Source of the DNA: Dioscorea cayenensis subsp. rotundata
Taxonomy: Eukaryota > Streptophyta > Magnoliopsida > Dioscoreales > Dioscoreaceae
NCBI RefSeq assembly: GCF_009730915.1
Contig: NC_052489.1
Span: forward strand, 22,437,916-22,501,915
Length of the DNA: 64,000 nucleotides
Reading direction: 5' to 3'
Made by a program: the position numbers and the translations under genes. Under the pieces are notes generated by a model. It was given only the letters and a program-made list of their open reading frames with translations, was not told the DNA's origin and searched no databases. Each line of letters starts with the position of its first letter. Position 1 is the stretch's first letter. Shown here piece after piece: positions 1 to 10,134 of this stretch.

Positions 1-540
1 CATCAGACACATAGACCTCAAATATTGTATGAATTAGATTCAGATGACATTTTTAACTAAATAATAATCAATCATATTTTAGCAAGTTCTTCTGTGGTTT
101 TCTTTGTCATCTGAATCAGTTTTTCTTCACCAAAAACCGCCAGGATCCAGCATTTGCTGTCGGCTATAGGAAGAAGTTAAAGACAAAAAATGATGGCACA
201 GGCCATGCATGCTTCACCTTACTAGAAACAAAATAAAGATGCCTGCATTTCATACATGAATCAGATATTTTCTAAATGCGAAACATTCACTAAATTGACA
301 ACTGAACCTCAATAACATTATTAATTCAGCAAAAAAATTCATAATTTTTCCCCTGAAAAATTAAAATTTCAGACTGCAGAACAAAATCCCCAAACTTAAA
401 ACGGTTTCAAAAGAAGCATTCTGATAGTTATAGTTTCATAGTCCTTGACAGCAACCACCAGTTGCAGCAGAGCCACAAAACAGCACCAATCGGAATTTTT
501 ATAACAAGCGAAGAATTGGATCAGAGCAGCAGAAACACAC
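1..540 (-). other. Intronic part of the QPT gene; no further exon recognised
   Basis: This stretch lies downstream (minus strand) of the splice donor that ends the second QPT exon, so it should be intron. It is AT-rich and I found no segment encoding the next conserved QPT block. One acceptor-like site near 159 opens a phase-compatible frame that stops at 72-74; it does not resemble QPT (see findings). Confidence 0.5.
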
Positions 541-901
541 CTCGGTCGCCCGCATCCTCAGCAAGGGCGAGTTTGATCACGGTCTTGATGTCGTAGGTGG
601 GATGAGACGGCGGCTTTACCGCCATGGATCCAACCGAAGAGCCATGAATTGCGGCCTCACTAACAGACATCGTTACAACACTTCGTCTGGATCATCAGAG
701 AGATTCAGAAAAGAGAACGAACTCCAGTAAAAGCAAAAAAGGAACGAATGGAAGGATAACGATATATATATATACAGAAAGAGGGATCAACCTGAAAGCC
801 GGGGAAGATAAGGAAACGGTGGGGAAATTTCCGGCGAGTCTCCGACGAGGAGGGAAGAGAAGAAGAGAAGAAGGGGGCGATGAGAACGTCGTCTTGATCA
901 T
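541..901 (-). CDS. QPT: Nicotinate-nucleotide pyrophosphorylase (quinolinate phosphoribosyltransferase), 5' exons, partial
   Basis: QPT converts quinolinate and PRPP to nicotinate mononucleotide in de novo NAD synthesis, in plastids in plants. Two coding exons are visible on the minus strand. Exon 1 (901-792) starts with ATG and encodes 36 residues rich in Ser, Pro, Leu and Arg (starting [12 protein letters not shown], with an RRRL patch), which looks like a plastid transit peptide. It ends CAG|GTTGAT. Exon 2 (659-541) follows a CTGTTAG acceptor, keeps frame, and encodes [19 protein letters not shown] then EDAGDRG, the conserved N-terminal block of plant QPT. It ends GAG|GTGTGT in phase 1, and the catalytic domain must lie off the left edge. 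A second ATG at 670, just inside the intron, is in frame with exon 2 and could give a form without the transit peptide. Family assignment rests on about 40 residues recalled from the family. Confidence 0.75.
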
Positions 902-1165
902 CGCCCCTTCAATAAGCCAATGAAACCTATTGAGTGCGCAGTTTTGCGCTTTTTTTTTTCACTTCTAAATTACATTTTGCCTCTTGCGTGTCAAATATTC
1001 CGTAAAAGTCCTTGCTTTGCTTATTTTATATGTACAGCCTTAAGGAGTGTGAGAATTATTTTTGGAAACGTTTATTGAATTTTGAGATTTCGAAGGGGGT
1101 AAGCATCAAACTGACATCGAGATTCACACTAGATCGACGTGTTGGGATGTGTAATGCTTCTGTGT
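902..1165. other. QPT upstream region
   Basis: This is the 5' flank of the minus-strand QPT gene. It is AT-rich with a T-tract at 951-960. No clear TATA box or other defined element could be assigned. Position 1157-1165 is the left copy of a 9-bp target duplication (see next entry). Confidence 0.4.
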
Positions 1166-1338
1166 GAACTCAACTTGTCTGGTTTGAGAACCAGACAAAT
1201 CCCTAATTCTCACCTATCATAAAATGCCAAGTGTCTACATAGAAAAATTAATTACAATAAAATAAATAAATAGACATGTGACAGCCTCTGATAGACCAAA
1301 ATCAGGGACTTGCCTGGTTATCAAACCAAGTTGAACTC
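1166..1338. mobile_element. Mutator-type MITE, 173 bp
   Basis: The element is flanked by identical 9-bp direct repeats CTTCTGTGT at 1157-1165 and 1339-1347. It starts GAACTCAACTTG and, read on the other strand, its end starts GAGTTCAACTTG. The inverted similarity continues inward through CTGGTTTGA-like and CAGGGA-like blocks. A 9-bp duplication with imperfect inverted ends is the hallmark of Mutator-like non-autonomous elements. It has no coding capacity. Confidence 0.7.
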
Positions 1339-1504
1339 CTTCTGTGTATGGTTACTTGTGCATATCTTGGAGTAGTAGTTCAACGGTTGTGATTGTTGTT
1401 TTAGAATAGGTTTAATTTGAGAAAACAATTATTTTGAATTTCAAGTATAAACAAATTAAAAAATTTCAATCACATACTATTTAAAGGAGTAATTTTTTTT
1501 TTAT

Positions 1505-2052
1505 GAATAATGATATTTTTACCGAATAGATTTCCCGAATATATTTCCCGAATGATGTGGATGTTAAGTTGGTATCCATATCAACATCTATGTCATTCTT
1601 TCTTTATATTTTTTTTTTAAAAAAATTAATTTCTCTTTATTAACTAAATCCTAAATTTAAACATTTAATCGTAAAAGATAAACATGTAAATGATAAACCA
1701 AAAACCCCTCCCTAAACCCTAAACAAAAATCACAAACCCCCGGGGGTTTGTGATTTCTTGTTTAGGGTTTAGGGCATAGGATTTAGGGTTTAGGGCTTAG
1801 GGTTTAATATTTATTATTTAGGGTTTAAATTTTTTAGATTTTAGGGTATAGATTTTGTAGTATTTGGGTTTATGATTTTAGATATAGTTTTATAAATTTT
1901 TTTAAAAATTTTAAGTATTTAAGAATTTTTAAGGTTCAAATTTAAAGTTTATATAAAAAAAAATAATGACGTGGATGACGATGTGGATGACAAGTTAGGC
2001 ATCCACGGGAAACATATTCGGTAAATTTTATTCGGTAAAAATAGCATCGCTC
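1505..2052. mobile_element. Mutator-type non-autonomous element, 548 bp, with telomere-like core
   Basis: Perfect 9-bp direct repeats TTTTTTTAT flank the element at 1496-1504 and 2053-2061. Its inverted ends of roughly 60 bp carry paired TTTTTACCGAATA and TTTCCCG motifs near both termini, followed by GGATG blocks. The interior holds a long palindrome and several TTTAGGG-type repeats (1710-1850). There is no open reading frame. Structure and duplication length fit a Mutator-like foldback element. Confidence 0.75.
1710..1774. repeat. Near-perfect palindrome with plant telomere-type repeats
   Basis: The arms meet at 1741/1742 (CCCCC|GGGGG). The left arm reads CCCTAAACCCTAAAC then CACAAACCCCC; the right arm is its complement with about one mismatch and one extra base. 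Each arm ends in two CCCTAAA/TTTAGGG units, the Arabidopsis-type plant telomere repeat. Further TTTAGGG units continue to about 1850. It sits inside the 548-bp Mutator-type element. Confidence 0.85.
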
Positions 2053-2061
2053 TTTTTTTAT

Positions 2062-2300
2062 TTGCAGTGTAGTTTATCTACTGCAAATGAGAGAAAAATA
2101 AAAGAGCCCGTAAAATACACCATAGTTTAGTGGACTCTAGGAAAATGGTTCATCTGTAGCACTTGTATGTTTATTTAGATTCTAATGTGATTAATAATAT
2201 CCCTAGGAAGCAAACATTTACATGATATTTTATAATTTATGTATTGTCTTATCGATATACATTTGTATATGGATAATATTGGGTGAATAAAAGGTTTTTA
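2062..2300. other. AT-rich spacer between Mutator-type element and LINE
   Basis: This is unassigned AT-rich sequence. Its last 16 bases (2285-2300) are the left copy of the LINE target duplication. Confidence 0.5.
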
Positions 2301-3829
2301 AAAAGAAAATGTGGATAAACTACTACCATTAAAGAAAAAAACGAAAAGATACAGCAAACCACCCCCAAACAGTAAGGGAAAATACAAAAGGGAGCATCAT
2401 AACACTAGATGTGGTATAACAGCTCAAAAGCAGGAAAAATAACAGTACAGAGAAAAAAAAGAGGAACAAAGGTTTCCTCAAAAGCCAACATCAGAGGAAA
2501 ACTAGCCCGTACTCAAGTGTTGTGCCTCCTCGGCCGACGGATCCTCACTCGCAGCATCAATATGTGGTCCCTGAAACTCCAGGCTGCGACCAATGGTCTT
2601 CATAGAATCATCAAGCTTCTCTTTGACATCCTCTACGCAATTTGAGAAGCAGGACAATAGCATTCAATTAATTTTCAAAACAAGAGCATGTACAAGAAAG
2701 ACTTTAGCATTAAAAATATCATCGTTTCTAGCAAGCCAAATATTTCACACAAGGGTTCACAAATAAATCGCCTAATACCCTCATAGAAGGTTAAATTAGC
2801 ACCCTCCAAGAGTCCCAAAGATTGCACATCGAGGAAGGCGGCTCAGGAAGCTAAAGAAGTCTAGCAAAATAATCCCAAATTTGTCTCACAAACAGACAGT
2901 AGATGAAGAGATGATCAAAAGATTCAATCCCTGAGTAACACAACACACAAATTGCGATTGGAAGTCTGTTGCACCTTCTTTTCTCCAGATTCTCCAAGGA
3001 CAGAATTTTATTTTTCCACACCAGTCAGTTGAGGAGATTGATTTTCCTTGGGTAACTATTATGCCTAAAGAACCTCACCACCGAGCAGCGCAACCCACCA
3101 TCATTTAGGAAATTGTAAAAGAATTTTACTGTGAAGACACCATTCCCCATAAAGCATCCACCATTTCTTGTCCCCCGCCTCCCCCACCAGGGCCTGCAGA
3201 CGATTCCTGAAAGATAAGGAATCGAAGTTTGAAGAAAGCGGGGCTTCCTCTAAAAGAAAGGCCAGATCCTGCATAATGCCATTAGGGTATTGACTATTGC
3301 AAAACTCTGTTTCCCACAGATACATGGGTGCACATTGGTTAAACCAACGGTCTTTCCAAAAAAGGGTCGAATCACCCGAGTTAATGCCATGCAAAATACA
3401 TCTTCTAAGGGCCAGTAAACAGCTGGAAACCCCTTTCCAGAAAAAGGAGACCCCGCCTGTCAATCTAGGGAACAGATTCCAACGGGAAAAACCATAATTG
3501 AATTGAATCATTGTTGCCCCACACTAGTTGGGATCCATCACAAACTTTCACCAAAACTTCCCAAAGAAGGCTAGATTGAAATTGTATAAATCCAATATGC
3601 CCCAACCCCTAGTCCCGAGACCGACATGGATTCTTCCAGCAGACCAATCGACACCCTGGATGATCAATATCCGGACCTAACCACATGAAATCTCTCCTGA
3701 TACGATCAATTTCTTTGATAACCCATTGCGATAGTCTAAAGACGGACATCCAATAAGTTGGCAGTGCAGACAATACTAAATTTCACCAGGGTTAGATGAC
3801 CTCTTAATGAGAGGTGCTGCATTTTCCAA
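2301..3829 (-). mobile_element. 5'-truncated LINE (L1-type) retrotransposon, 3' part of ORF2
   Basis: Read on the minus strand, fragments of a plant L1 ORF2 appear in order, in shifting frames. The end of the reverse transcriptase (LPTYWMSVF, EIDRIRRDF) lies near 3600-3770, then GDSTLFWKDRW within an open stretch at 3511-3101, then a zinc-binding RVT-type tail (ESFDHLFIYCLFVRQIW) near 2900. In-frame stops and frameshifts show it is dead. The matching 15-bp direct repeats GAATAAAAGGTTTTT at 2285-2299 and 3830-3844 mark target-primed insertion. The sharp 5' end at 3829 is the usual 5' truncation. I see no clear poly(A) tail at the 3' side near 2301. Confidence 0.85.
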
Positions 3830-3845
3830 GAATAAAAGGTTTTTT

Positions 3846-5007
3846 ACACAATAATTTTTATTTTAAAATTATTTATAAAATTTAATAATATATTACTCAT
3901 AAGAAATATCTCATCGATGAAAAATATTTACTAGCATCAAATTTTGTTATGAAAATCAATGAATACATAATTATATATGAACGATAAAACCTAAAATTAA
4001 GTTTTTAAATGTATTACAACATTAATTACTGTTAGTCCATTGCAGCATGTAGCGAGTTGGTTTTTTCATTAAAAAAAAAAAAGAATTATCAGCGGCTAGT
4101 GAATTGAGATTTTTTTTTTATTTGCAAAAAAAATTTATCTTATAGAAATATTTTTGAATAATTCTTTTTCTATTTTAGTGATTCTGAAAAATTGCCTAAA
4201 TTTTTAAAGAAATCTAATTTATTAGAGTTTTTTTTCCAATTGCAAAATCACAAGCTTATGTAGTAATCTATCGAACACAAATAACTCAATTTAACCACCC
4301 TTAATTTATTTAAAGCCACTGATAAAGATTCTTTCTTTAAGTAATATATATCCTAAGCTTGTGATGTTGGATCATGATTTAATAATTGTTTGTTTAGATG
4401 ATGTACAAAATTGCTATTTGTTTAGATGATGTACAAAATTGCTATGCTGAATGCTATTAAGTATTGTTAAATGCTATTAACTACTATTAGATATTAAGCA
4501 TCAATGGACGTTAGATTAAAATCTAGCACCCATTATTGGGCGTCCCTAAGATTCTAAAAAATGTGTTCTCATGCGTTAGAATGTATGTATATACATGGGA
4601 AAAGTTTTCATATAATGAAAAACAAGAGAGAGAAGTTGAGAAAGATGGAAGGGGTTGGGATTTAGAGAAAAATGCTTGAAGGAGGAGACATAGGGCTGTT
4701 TGGATGATGATCTAATAGGCTCCAAAGATATCCAAAGATTTAAAATTTGCGGACGTCCCAAATATAATGCATCCTCATATATATATGAGCCATGTCTTCT
4801 ACGCACGTTCATAGAATTGGATTTTCATAACTTTTTTTTTTTCAGCGATTGGATTTAAATTCAATGGCTAGAAATCCTCCACAGTCATTTGATCTAAACC
4901 ATTCATTGTAACATGATTTCTAGTAAACACCCTGCAAAGCTAATAAAAATCAAACAACAACTCTAATAACAAGTTTTCGGAGTAAGTACAAGTTTTTTAT
5001 ACTGTTT
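3846..5007. other. AT-rich intergenic sequence with a 28-bp tandem duplication
   Basis: No gene is supported here. A perfect 28-bp unit starting TTTGTTTAGATGATG is present twice in tandem at 4389-4416 and 4417-4444. A phrase GGGCTGTTTGGATGATGATC at 4689-4708 resembles the ends of PIF/Harbinger or hAT elements, but I found no partner end. Confidence 0.5.
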
Positions 5008-5182
5008 CTAATAATAATTATTATTAATTATCATTATTATTATTGTTATTATTATTATAACTTAATGTATTATGATTAGAATAATAATTATTATTAACTA
5101 TCATCATCATCGTCATTATTATTATAACTTAATGTATTATGATTAGAATAATAATTATTATTAATTATCATCGTCATCATCA

Positions 5183-5232
<50 letters not shown>
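5008..5232. repeat. 67-bp tandem repeat running into an (ATT)n microsatellite
   Basis: A unit of about 67 bp (AATAATAATTATTATT ... ATAACTTAATGTATTATG) occurs about two and a half times; the phrase GATTAGAATAATAAT recurs at 5074 and 5141. The last copy grades into CATCAT and then a pure ATT run to 5232. Confidence 0.85.
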
Positions 5233-5288
5233 GTCGTGATTGTTGTGCTTGTTTAATAAGCACAAAAAAAAACCTTAAGACTTGAATT

Positions 5289-5398
5289 TTAAACCCCATG
5301 ATAACAACAACAATAGTATTGATTGGAACAACAACAACGACAACGACAACAACAACTACAACAACAACAACAATAGTTATAACAATAGTTATAACAAT

Positions 5399-5433
<35 letters not shown>

Positions 5434-5434
5434 C
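5289..5434. repeat. (CAA)n microsatellite, imperfect
   Basis: This is an AAC/CAA triplet array with GAC and TAG interruptions, ending in a pure run at about 5397-5432. It directly abuts the truncated Harbinger transposase gene. Confidence 0.9.
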
Positions 5435-6385
5435 CTAAATTGTGGTATGTGATATCTTGCACTCTTGTATGGCCCCAAAAATCCTTTCATTGTAGGATAC
5501 CCGGAATCCACAAGGTAGTATTTTTCCTACAAAAAAATATAATACAATAAAAAAATAAAAAAATAAAAACATAGATAATACAATTAATTTCAAATAAATG
5601 TGAACCTTCGAGTAGTGAGGAAACTTCAAAGAAGGATTTCTCAAAGCCTCCATTAATATACATTTGTCATGTGCCGAACCCTCCCAACCAATAAGTGCAA
5701 ATGTGAAGCACATATTGAAGTCACATGCGGCTAGAATATTTGTTGAGGTGTACCCTTTCCTGTTCATAAATGGAACTTGTTTCTCAGCAGGGACAAGAAT
5801 GGCCACATATGTTCCATCTATTGCACCAAATTAGTCTTTAAAGTAAGGCCAATATCGAACATCACCATGGATGTAATCCTCCACATCTTTGAAATTTTCA
5901 TCTACCGGTTTGATAATATCATTTCCAAGTTTGTGGACAACTTTTAGCACTCGATGAAATTGTCTGTGTACTGTTTCTCCAGAATGTTGAAATCTCTCCT
6001 CCACATTTCTATAAGTAGCTCATTGGCCAAGTATATACAAAAACATTATCACTGATTCTTCTACAGTAACATATCTCGTATGTTGTAAACCATACTTTTG
6101 AGTAAGCTCATCCACCAATCTTCTAAATATAGTTTTATTCATCCGGACTTGCTCAAAGAAACGACTGTTTGATCCATTTAGTATTTCATGAACCCACCTA
6201 TGGCCAGTTAATGAAGATCTCCTCTTCTCTCCCTTCAACATTGACTTCATAAACTGGTATTGTGCAGTTGCAGCACATGCATACATTCGTCCAATGTAGT
6301 CATCCATATGCATATTGTTAGCCTCTTCTTCTGAATCAGACATTGGTTCTTTTGATTCTGTATCTGAATCAGATAAGAACTCCAT
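5435..6385 (-). pseudogene. PIF/Harbinger transposase (DDE_4 type), degenerate and C-terminally cut
   Basis: This is the nuclease gene of a Harbinger-class DNA transposon on the minus strand. The N-terminal part (6385-6020) starts MEFLSDSDTESKEP and contains a helix-turn-helix-like region (MNKTIFRRLVDELTQKYGL). An in-frame stop follows FLYILGQ. The frame then continues through [16 protein letters not shown], a second stop before FGAIDGT, and the DDE core. The first Asp is in AIDGT, the second in GWEGSAHD, and the third in YYLVDSGYP after an intron of about 80 bp (donor after HYSK, acceptor TTTTTGTAG). Soon after [11 protein letters not shown] the gene runs into a CAA/TTG microsatellite and the C-terminal helices are missing. 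It is not functional. It probably worked with the Myb-like gene upstream. Confidence 0.85.
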
Positions 6386-6719
6386 TTTGATTTTACACCC
6401 TACATAAATAATATCAAATGTTTAATGCCATATAGAATATATGAAAAAAAATACTCAATACAAAGGTACGAATAAACATTTCTCAAATACCATACAAAAA
6501 TTTGGCATAAAACAAAGGCATGATAAAAGTCTAGAAAATATTTTAATGCTGAGAGCGCAACATGTGAAAAGTTCGAGACAATCTTCGATACATAAACTTA
6601 ACACACGAGGCAAAGACATAACAATCAAGTTTAAAAAACAAAGACATAAACTCAACACATAAAGCAAAGATACAGCAAAGTCATAAACTCAACACATAAA
6701 GCAAAGGCATAACAATCAT
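6386..6719. other. Spacer between the two Harbinger genes
   Basis: This is AT-rich intergenic sequence inside the Harbinger element, with repeated CAAAGRCATA...AACTCAACACAT phrases at about 6590-6720 forming a short degenerate tandem repeat. No coding signal. Confidence 0.5.
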
Positions 6720-7843
6720 AGATAAATGATCATCCGTTGAATTCAAAGTCGAGTGAGGTCATCCACACTGAAAGTGTGACACCAACCGATAGCAAGTGAT
6801 GGATCCTTTTCCACTAGTGCCACAAAAGTCTCCCTATGATATTTTTTTGCAAACAACCTCACCATGAGAAAGTAATGTTGACTTCCTCGTTCCATCCCCG
6901 GGACTGTATCCAACAAATCTACACATCTGGTTATACTGCAACGATCATCGTTCTCAATTCTTGCATTACTTGTACGTGACATGTTATCCATCCCAGAGAG
7001 TAGGCAGTCAAATGATTCTTGTAGTTTCTCTTTTGCACTTTTTTTCTTTTCTCTTTGAGATGTTCTTTGTCTTTTTCTAGCTTGTGTTGTACTGGTTTCT
7101 CCCCCTGTGGCATTATTGTTTTTATTGAGGACTGTCACCATCATCTTCAAAGTTTTCAACCTCTATGTCTTCGTCATTCATCCGAGCATAAGCATTGTTA
7201 TTAGACACTTCATTCTCTGATGATGGTTCTGCATATGGTACCAATGCCATGTAGCCTGTCACCACATCTTTGAAGAATACCTCCATCATGTCTAAGAACT
7301 TTGGACCTTCATTTCTCCATTTCAGATATTCTGGGTTTTCCTGTTTCAATTAAATAAGAAAAAGCAGATAATGTGTTATTATTTATTTGAAATAAAAATT
7401 GCAAAATAAATGAATGATTACATTATTATATATAATATGGATTCGCAGGCTTACTTGCCCTTTTCTCTCCCACCAATCATCACTTGCTAAAATTATCCTC
7501 TTAATAGGGGCCCAACCAAGCCCTGTTTGGTGCTCCACTAGCTTTGCCCATATGTCGAACTCTTTCTTGAGATAGTCCCACCTATTTTTTAGTTGTTTGT
7601 AGTTGTAACTCATCCTTGTTCTCGTAGCAAACTTTGAAATTACATTTTCCAACCTTCTTTTGTAAAGTGTGTGTGTGGTCTATTACCAATTTGGACCTCG
7701 TCGACACATATTTTTAAGAATATTTCAGTATTTGTGTCATCCCATCTTGCTTTTGGAGTACTCTCACTTGCAACCACATTCACATCACCCACATTTGTCC
7801 CTTGTGTAATTCTTTTGAATGGTAGTTTTGAAGCCATGTTCAA
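6720..7843 (-). pseudogene. Harbinger-associated Myb/SANT-like DNA-binding protein, frameshifted
   Basis: This is the second gene typical of PIF/Harbinger elements; its product helps the transposase bind element ends. Reading the minus strand, an N-terminal piece (7843-7645) carries a Myb/SANT-like start (KARWDDTNTEIFLKICVDEV ... THFTKEGW). A frameshift follows, then NVISKFATRTRMSYNYKQL and NRWDYLKKEF up to DDWWERKGQ. An intron of about 115 bp (donor GTAAGCC, acceptor TTTCAATTGAAACAG-like) leads to ENPEYLKWRNEGPKF, an acidic stretch, a second frameshift near 7140, a Lys/Arg-rich segment (ARKRQRTSQREKKKSAK), and a C-terminal tail ending SVDDLTRLDFEFNG. It has the domain order of the Myb_DNA-bind_3 family. 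At least two frameshifts make it a pseudogene. Confidence 0.8.
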
Positions 7844-7855
7844 AAAATACTAGGA

Positions 7856-9590
7856 TGTTGAGCCCTTAATAAAAAATAACATAGTGAAATCATTGTTTAG
7901 TAAAAAAAAAATAGCACACAACAATCTCTAAAAAAAAATAAAATAAGAATCCTAATGTGGTTTGTGGTTTGTGTGTCACTATAAACTTACTATGACAAAA
8001 GTATTGAAAAGTATATATTTACATTTAGATATATCATTTGTATTGCAAACAAGAGAAATGAATAGAATGCAATATTTACAGGCTTATCTTGATTGTGTTG
8101 CTTTTTGTGTTATGTTGTTCAAACAAAGTAGTAATTTGTTTCACTCATGTTGTATTGATTAATAATTTGTTAACTAACTGACCAAGAGAGTTTACTGAAA
8201 TTTACAAGATGTTCAATTGGTCAAACTCATCTAGCCTTTGTTTGTTATAAGATTTGGAAGCTCACAGCATATGCTTAGTGTAAGATTACAGACTTTGGTG
8301 ACATAGCATATATTACCTTAGCTTAATTTCGATTCATGATATCATTTGCTTATCTATCTTCAGAAAGATTAGATATTTATTATTATTAACAATAACTTTA
8401 GAAGATATCTAGTTAGTAATTTATTATTAATTGCAGCTCGGTTCTGTAGTCAAGCTGGCCTCTAAAATCAACAACCCACTTTAAGTGGTGATTATCAACA
8501 TATTAAACTCATGGACTATTGACTGAATCAGGCAACGTTTTGCATGATTTATGTTCCTTTGTATTGCTTCAAGTCGTATAGATTTTTAAAGTTAATAAGA
8601 CCCCATAATTGTCTAATATTCAACGTCTCATTTTCTTCAGTCTCTTTCTAATGAATGCATCATTGCTACGGAGTTGCTTTTCTTATAATGTATCACAATC
8701 TTCACAAATATCCAGCTTTTATTAATGATATTATCACTTAAACAGTAACCACTATTCTCTCAACCATAGAAAAAACTTATACTTAATAATGAACTTTATA
8801 TATTCATGATCAACATTGAATCCTATATATATTGTCAGTTAGGTTATGAGTTGTGGATTATTATTAATTTATCAATTATTAAGTACCAAGAGTACACATC
8901 CACGAAGAATGAACATAGTCAACATACTGTACCTACGTTTGCGGGACTAAGTTCGAAAAATCAAATCCCCTAAAAAAAGCAAAACTAGATCGATCATACC
9001 AAACTTATGTAAGCATGCATATTTCATAAACAGCCATTGCTTATGCTTGAATGAAATATAGCATACTTCCACTAGTCCATGTGTTATGGTTGAGCAGGGT
9101 CTATATGACATCTTAAATCAGTTGTAAACTCTAAGATGTTTACAGCACATAAAGTACAGGAAATAAGATATTAGAGAAGTTTAATACTATTGATTTTAAA
9201 ACATGAATCATGAAATGAATGAAAAATTAGAGAAATGCATCAAGTTCATAAAAATACAGGAAAACACGGTATGACCACCTCACCATATATGTAAAAGTAC
9301 CCGATTAAAGATCCAAACATTTTCATCTACCTATTATTGACAAGAGAGACTATCTGCACATTGTCCACCTCATCCAGAAAGGGCTTTCCTTTCTGGAAAT
9401 TTTTAATTCATAATCACAGCGGAAGTCAATGGTATATACTTCATTTAATAATCATAAGGAGCTAAATATTAGTCATAGTAATAAGTTGTTCAAACTTCAA
9501 ACACTAAAAAATAAAGTTTGAATAACAACATGCAATTAACCTTTGAAACTATATGCTTCTTGGACCAAAATTTCCACCAAGGGACTTCTT
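7856..9590. other. AT-rich intergenic sequence, no gene seen
   Basis: I examined both strands for protein-family motifs, tRNA-like boxes and paired element ends and found none that hold. One end of the Harbinger element probably lies here, but I could not find a matching inverted repeat. Confidence 0.5.
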
Positions 9591-9707
9591 CAATGTTTTA
9601 AAAATCTGATTTCTTTTCAATTTTAGCCTTTTCAAAATCCTGTGAACAGTGTGCAGTGAGTGACTTGCTTTGATTTTGCTTATTTATCTTGTTCTTCCTT
9701 TGCACTG

Positions 9708-9733
9708 AACAACAACAACAACAACAACAACAA
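9708..9733. repeat. (CAA)n microsatellite
   Basis: A run of about eight CAA units. It reads GTT on the minus strand, just downstream of the orphan coding fragment. Confidence 0.85.
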
Positions 9734-9734
9734 A

Positions 9735-10083
9735 CTAAAGAAAACAAGAAAACAAAGACTGAAAGATGAAAGAGAGACATGAATCCACTGCTTCATTGGC
9801 TAAGAATGAAATCTTCTTCTTTAGTTCAGAGACTTTGATGCCAATCTCAGTTTTGGACATGAGCCTCAGATGAAGTGAAGAGAGATGGAACCTGAGAGCA
9901 TGGCAGCATTTAGACAAGTCCTTCAAGTGCTTGCAAGAGTCACCAACCACACCAGTGTTGTTGCCGGAGGAAGGGGAAGATCCAGGGAAGGCACGAAGAG
10001 GAGATAAGAGGATGGCGTCGAGGCAGGGAAGAAGTGAGAGGAATCGGCTGATGTTAGGTCTAGAGATGGGGAAATTTTAGAAA
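9735..10083 (-). pseudogene. Unidentified coding fragment lacking a start codon
   Basis: A frame open on the minus strand for about 115 codons (10083 down to 9735) encodes a sequence that looks like real protein. It has a hydrophobic Leu-rich start (ISRFLSLLPCLDAILLSPL), a Ser/Gly/Asn linker, then an amphipathic helical segment (CKHLKDLSKCCHALRFHL, LMSKTEIGIKVSELKKKI). No ATG precedes the conserved-looking part, and the frame is cut off upstream by transposon-like sequence from about 10085. I do not recognise the family. It may be the surviving part of a first exon whose 5' end was replaced by the insertion, or chance. Confidence 0.35.
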
Positions 10084-10134
10084 AGAACAGGGTTAATATA
10101 GTAATTTCATAACCCACAAAATAGCTTTTGAAAA

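Noticed and set aside
4689..4760. GGGCTGTTTGGATGATG as the terminal repeat of the Harbinger element
   Set aside because: No complementary end or 3-bp duplication was found on the right side beyond 7850.
5008..5434. CRISPR-like array
   Set aside because: These are contiguous triplet and 67-bp tandem repeats with no unique spacers, in a plant genome.
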